A stretch of 64,000 nt of DNA, taken from contig CP134492.1 in the NCBI GenBank assembly GCA_031761875.1, positions 4,340,001-4,404,000 of the forward strand, read 5' to 3'. Below the pieces are notes generated by a model. It made no database searches and had not been told where the DNA came from. It saw nothing but the letters and a program-made list of their open reading frames with translations. This stretch comes from Bacillaceae bacterium IKA-2 (GTDB lineage Bacteria; Bacillota; Bacilli; Bacillales; Anaerobacillaceae). Shown here piece by piece: positions 61,489-64,000 of this stretch (the first letter of the stretch is position 1; every line of letters starts with the position of its first letter). The position numbers and the translations under genes were made by a program.

Positions 61489-64000
61489 TTATAACTTTTT
61501 CACCTCAACTTTTGAATAAAGCTGAGCTGTGCCACCACCAATTGGATCAAACATTGCGTTATTTTCTAATGATTTATCGATAGATAGTAAGCTATTTGCC
61601 GAAAATCCAGCGTCACGATTGCGGGCATACATGCCAGTTTCCTTCATAGGCTTAGAAAACTTATAATTGGTATGACCATAATCTTTTGCTGCTCCTGTCC
61701 AGTTGTTATCAATTTGGACTGGCTTAGCCCCTGATGCCGTGTGACCAAAGCTCGTGTTAGCACCAACTACTCCAGGACGGATACCTTCAGTAACCTTTAC
61801 TTCTCCTTCAACTTCTTGATCAGTAGAGGTTATTTTTATTTTATCACCATTTTCTAACCCTCTTGCTTTTGCATCAATCGGGTTCATCCATAGATAGTTT
61901 GTAGGTTCAACTTCACGGAGCCATGCATCTGAAATCGTTCGGTTTAAGCCTAAAGCTCGTGCTTTCCAATTCGTCATGATGAGTGGTAATGTCGATGAAT
62001 ACAACTCGCAATCATACGTTTTAATCGCTTCATATTTAGGCACACCTTCGAAAAATTCTCCTGTGAACGAATGTTTCGATCTAGCGGTAATCTCATCATA
62101 GAAGTTCGCTTGAGCACCAAATTGGTATTTAATATGCTCTCCATTCTCGCCAACATATTCGCTGCCACCAGCTTCGAAACGACCACCACGATTAAGAACG
62201 TAAACGATTTTTGGCCACTCCGCCGGCTTAACTGCTTGTTTCAAGCGCTCAATATCAAAGAACTCTCCTAAAGCAAGTTTTCTAGCTTCCTCAAATATTT
62301 TCAATTCCTCAGCGTCCGCATCTGGGACTGGTTCGCCGTCCATCGCAATGTTAGCTGCCATTTTCATGAAATAATCTTCACTTTTATGAAGTGCACTTCC
62401 ATCTGCAAATGCATTTTCACCAACACCAGGAAGATTCATCTTTTTAGCAATATCGATCATAACGTCAATAACATCTCTTGACTCAGGTACAACTCTTGTA
62501 ACCGGCTGCATCAACGTACTAATTTTCAACGTCATATTTGGATGAATATCCTCTTGTCCATATCTCTCTAAATAAGTTAAATCAGGTAAAATATAATCGG
62601 AGCATTCTCCACCTTCACTTACTAAAATATCTAGAACGACAAGTAAAGGAATTTTTGATTGATCTTTCAAAGTTTCTTCAGCTTGTAATCCAGCAGGGAA
62701 TGAGAGAATTGGGTTCATTCTGTAAATAAACATTGCTTTTAACGGATAGGGATAACCAGCATCAGCACTTGGGATTAATTCGTGACATGAGTTACCAGAA
62801 GCGCCGAACCAAGGGCGAATGGCTGGATAACCTCCATCTCGTTCAAATACTGTACTTTGTTCATAATTTGATTGCTTTCTTGTAATTGGAATACCCCATG
62901 CATTATTTGCGTTTGGAACTGTATCTAAATCGTAAGCACCATTAAATGCAGCGTATTTAGCTCCACCTGTTAGGCTTCCACCTTTCCAGTCATAGTTACC
63001 AATTAAGTGGTTTAAGATGTTCCAACCTCTAGTGCTATAGTAGCCATTTGTATGCATTGCTTTTCCGCGATAACCCCAAGCAACTGCTTTCTTACCGTGG
63101 GAAGTAAACTCATGACCTACTTTTGCGATATCTGCTACTGAAATACCCGTTATTTTTGCGTATTCCTCCATAGACATCTTCATTACTTCTTCTTTATAAA
63201 GTGTGAATGATGACTTTACCCGGATACCGTTAATAGTTGTGTCTACTTCTATATCAGCATGGTCTACTTCAGTAAATGAACGAGCTTCACCATTTGCAAA
63301 AACAACAAATGCATCCTCTTCGTCGATACCTAGATCTTTGGTACGGAGTTTTTGGCGACGAGGATCATCCATGTTTACTAGATGAGTCGAGTCACTCCAA
63401 GTCGGCTCGTTATCTTTTTCTGCTGCTTTTTTATTAGTATTTAATAAATATTTTTTATCATAGCGTTCATTTTCAACAATCCAACGTCCGATTGCTAATG
63501 CTAATGCTCCGTCAGCTCCTGGAATGACAGGTAACCACATGTCAGCTTTTTCAGCAGTTTTACTTAATCTTGGCTCTACTACTGCCATTTTCATGCCACG
63601 TTCTTTTGCATTCGTAATAATTGGTGCAAACCATGTTGGCCCACGCGCACCTACTAATGGGTTCGTACCAACAATGATCATGAATTCAGCGTACTCCATG
63701 TCTGCGTACATTCTTCGTTTTGGAGGTGTAAACGACCTCGCATTCCCCACAACCGAATTTACCCCACAAACTCCACCGTGGTCATCAAAGTTAACACTGC
63801 CGAGCGTTTTCTTCCAAAATCTTGTATCCATGAAGTAGCGGCGATCTCCACCAAGACCTGCAATTTGGTTAGCTTTAGGACCGAAATCTGGGTGCTTAGT
63901 ATCTATTAATACATCTTTATATTTTTTATCAAATTCAGCTTGCGTCATTTCGTTACTGTTAACCTGTTCCCAATCAGCCATGACTTTTTCTTCTTCGACA
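61489..64000 (-). CDS. Molybdopterin oxidoreductase, tetrathionate/arsenate/selenate reductase-like catalytic subunit (N-terminus outside window)
   Basis: The frame is open to the window edge (VEEEKVMADWEQ), so ATG 63981 is probably internal and the Tat signal and Fe-S motif lie beyond. About 836 residues are visible. A molybdenum-ligand candidate is the Cys in DDHGGVCGVNSVVG. MEYAEFMIIVGTNPLVGARG and DMWLPVIPGADGALALAIGR follow, then AWGYRGKAMHTNGYYSTRGW and the molydopterin-dinucleotide domain at the C-terminus (LGLNRTISDAWLREVEPTNY, LENGDKIKITSTDQEVEGEV). The family (TtrA/ArrA/SrdA clade of the DMSO-reductase superfamily) suggests an extracytoplasmic anaerobic respiratory enzyme. The exact substrate cannot be told. 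Confidence 0.75.
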   Translation of the reverse strand, partial: VEEEKVMADWEQVNSNEMTQAEFDKKYKDVLIDTKHPDFGPKANQIAGLGGDRRYFMDTRFWKKTLGSVNFDDHGGVCGVNSVVGNARSFTPPKRRMYADMEYAEFMIIVGTNPLVGARGPTWFAPIITNAKERGMKMAVVEPRLSKTAEKADMWLPVIPGADGALALAIGRWIVENERYDKKYLLNTNKKAAEKDNEPTWSDSTHLVNMDDPRRQKLRTKDLGIDEEDAFVVFANGEARSFTEVDHADIEVDTTINGIRVKSSFTLYKEEVMKMSMEEYAKITGISVADIAKVGHEFTSHGKKAVAWGYRGKAMHTNGYYSTRGWNILNHLIGNYDWKGGSLTGGAKYAAFNGAYDLDTVPNANNAWGIPITRKQSNYEQSTVFERDGGYPAIRPWFGASGNSCHELIPSADAGYPYPLKAMFIYRMNPILSFPAGLQAEETLKDQSKIPLLVVLDILVSEGGECSDYILPDLTYLERYGQEDIHPNMTLKISTLMQPVTRVVPESRDVIDVMIDIAKKMNLPGVGENAFADGSALHKSEDYFMKMAANIAMDGEPVPDADAEELKIFEEARKLALGEFFDIERLKQAVKPAEWPKIVYVLNRGGRFEAGGSEYVGENGEHIKYQFGAQANFYDEITARSKHSFTGEFFEGVPKYEAIKTYDCELYSSTLPLIMTNWKARALGLNRTISDAWLREVEPTNYLWMNPIDAKARGLENGDKIKITSTDQEVEGEVKVTEGIRPGVVGANTSFGHTASGAKPVQIDNNWTGAAKDYGHTNYKFSKPMKETGMYARNRDAGFSANSLLSIDKSLENNAMFDPIGGGTAQLYSKVEVKKL

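Overview
The window is a low-GC Gram-positive chromosome segment from the Bacillaceae. Gene order from dgkB through the gat, lig/pcr, yer, pur, guaA/pbuG, DUF58/MoxR and groESL/ydiKL blocks closely follows Bacillus subtilis. An anaerobic-type thiamine enzyme (ThiH) and a tetrathionate/arsenate/selenate-reductase-like molybdoenzyme suggest a facultative or strict anaerobe. A choline-to-glycine-betaine locus suggests salt or alkaline habitats. An Anaerobacillus/Alkalihalobacillus-like host is my inference; no genus is proved by the sequence.

Layout. 1-15.4 kb (all minus strand): the end of an ECF sigma factor, a DUF3221 lipoprotein, dgkB, gatCAB (tRNA-dependent amidotransferase), camS, ligA, pcrA, pcrB, yerC, yerB and yerA. 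15.5-29.9 kb: a small YgaP-like membrane protein, a 34-aa membrane microprotein, and the complete 12-gene IMP operon purEKBCSQLFMNHD. The operon has a PurR operator, a promoter, a guanine-class riboswitch and a terminator in an unusually long leader of about 600 nt. 29.9-31.6 kb: yebG-like NETI protein, yeeI, and a DCC-family protein. 31.6-33.8 kb: an rRNA unit with 16S and 5S genes but no 23S gene between them, and two tandem promoters. 33.8-42 kb: pbuG and guaA, each behind its own guanine-class riboswitch, then a transglutaminase/DUF58/MoxR operon.

42-45 kb: a 41-aa membrane peptide and a FapA/DUF342 gene split by an apparent single-base deletion. The FapA gene lies behind a c-di-GMP-I riboswitch. 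45-53 kb: a CBS protein and a choline/glycine betaine locus (gbsA, gbsR, a betaine-type binding lipoprotein, a GC-richer betA). Its promoters share an 18-bp palindrome that is probably the GbsR operator. A decayed second gbsA lies just upstream of betA, and a 52-bp tandem repeat array lies between the binding protein and betA. 53-55.4 kb: a decayed accessory patch with an AraC-type pseudogene, a GNAT enzyme and an unrecognised 109-aa protein. 55.4-59.1 kb: groESL with CIRCE, ydiL/ydiK, and a 28-aa CDGSH-like microprotein. 59.2-61.3 kb: thiGH behind a TPP riboswitch. 61.5 kb to the end: a large molybdopterin oxidoreductase that runs off the window.

Small dispersed repeats fill many intergenic gaps. 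They include an apparently related family of about 80-116 bp palindromes (three copies, one inside the pur leader), polypurine/polypyrimidine inverted repeats (three copies), and short GTGTCAGACAC-type palindromes. No CRISPR array, intact insertion sequence or tRNA gene was seen.
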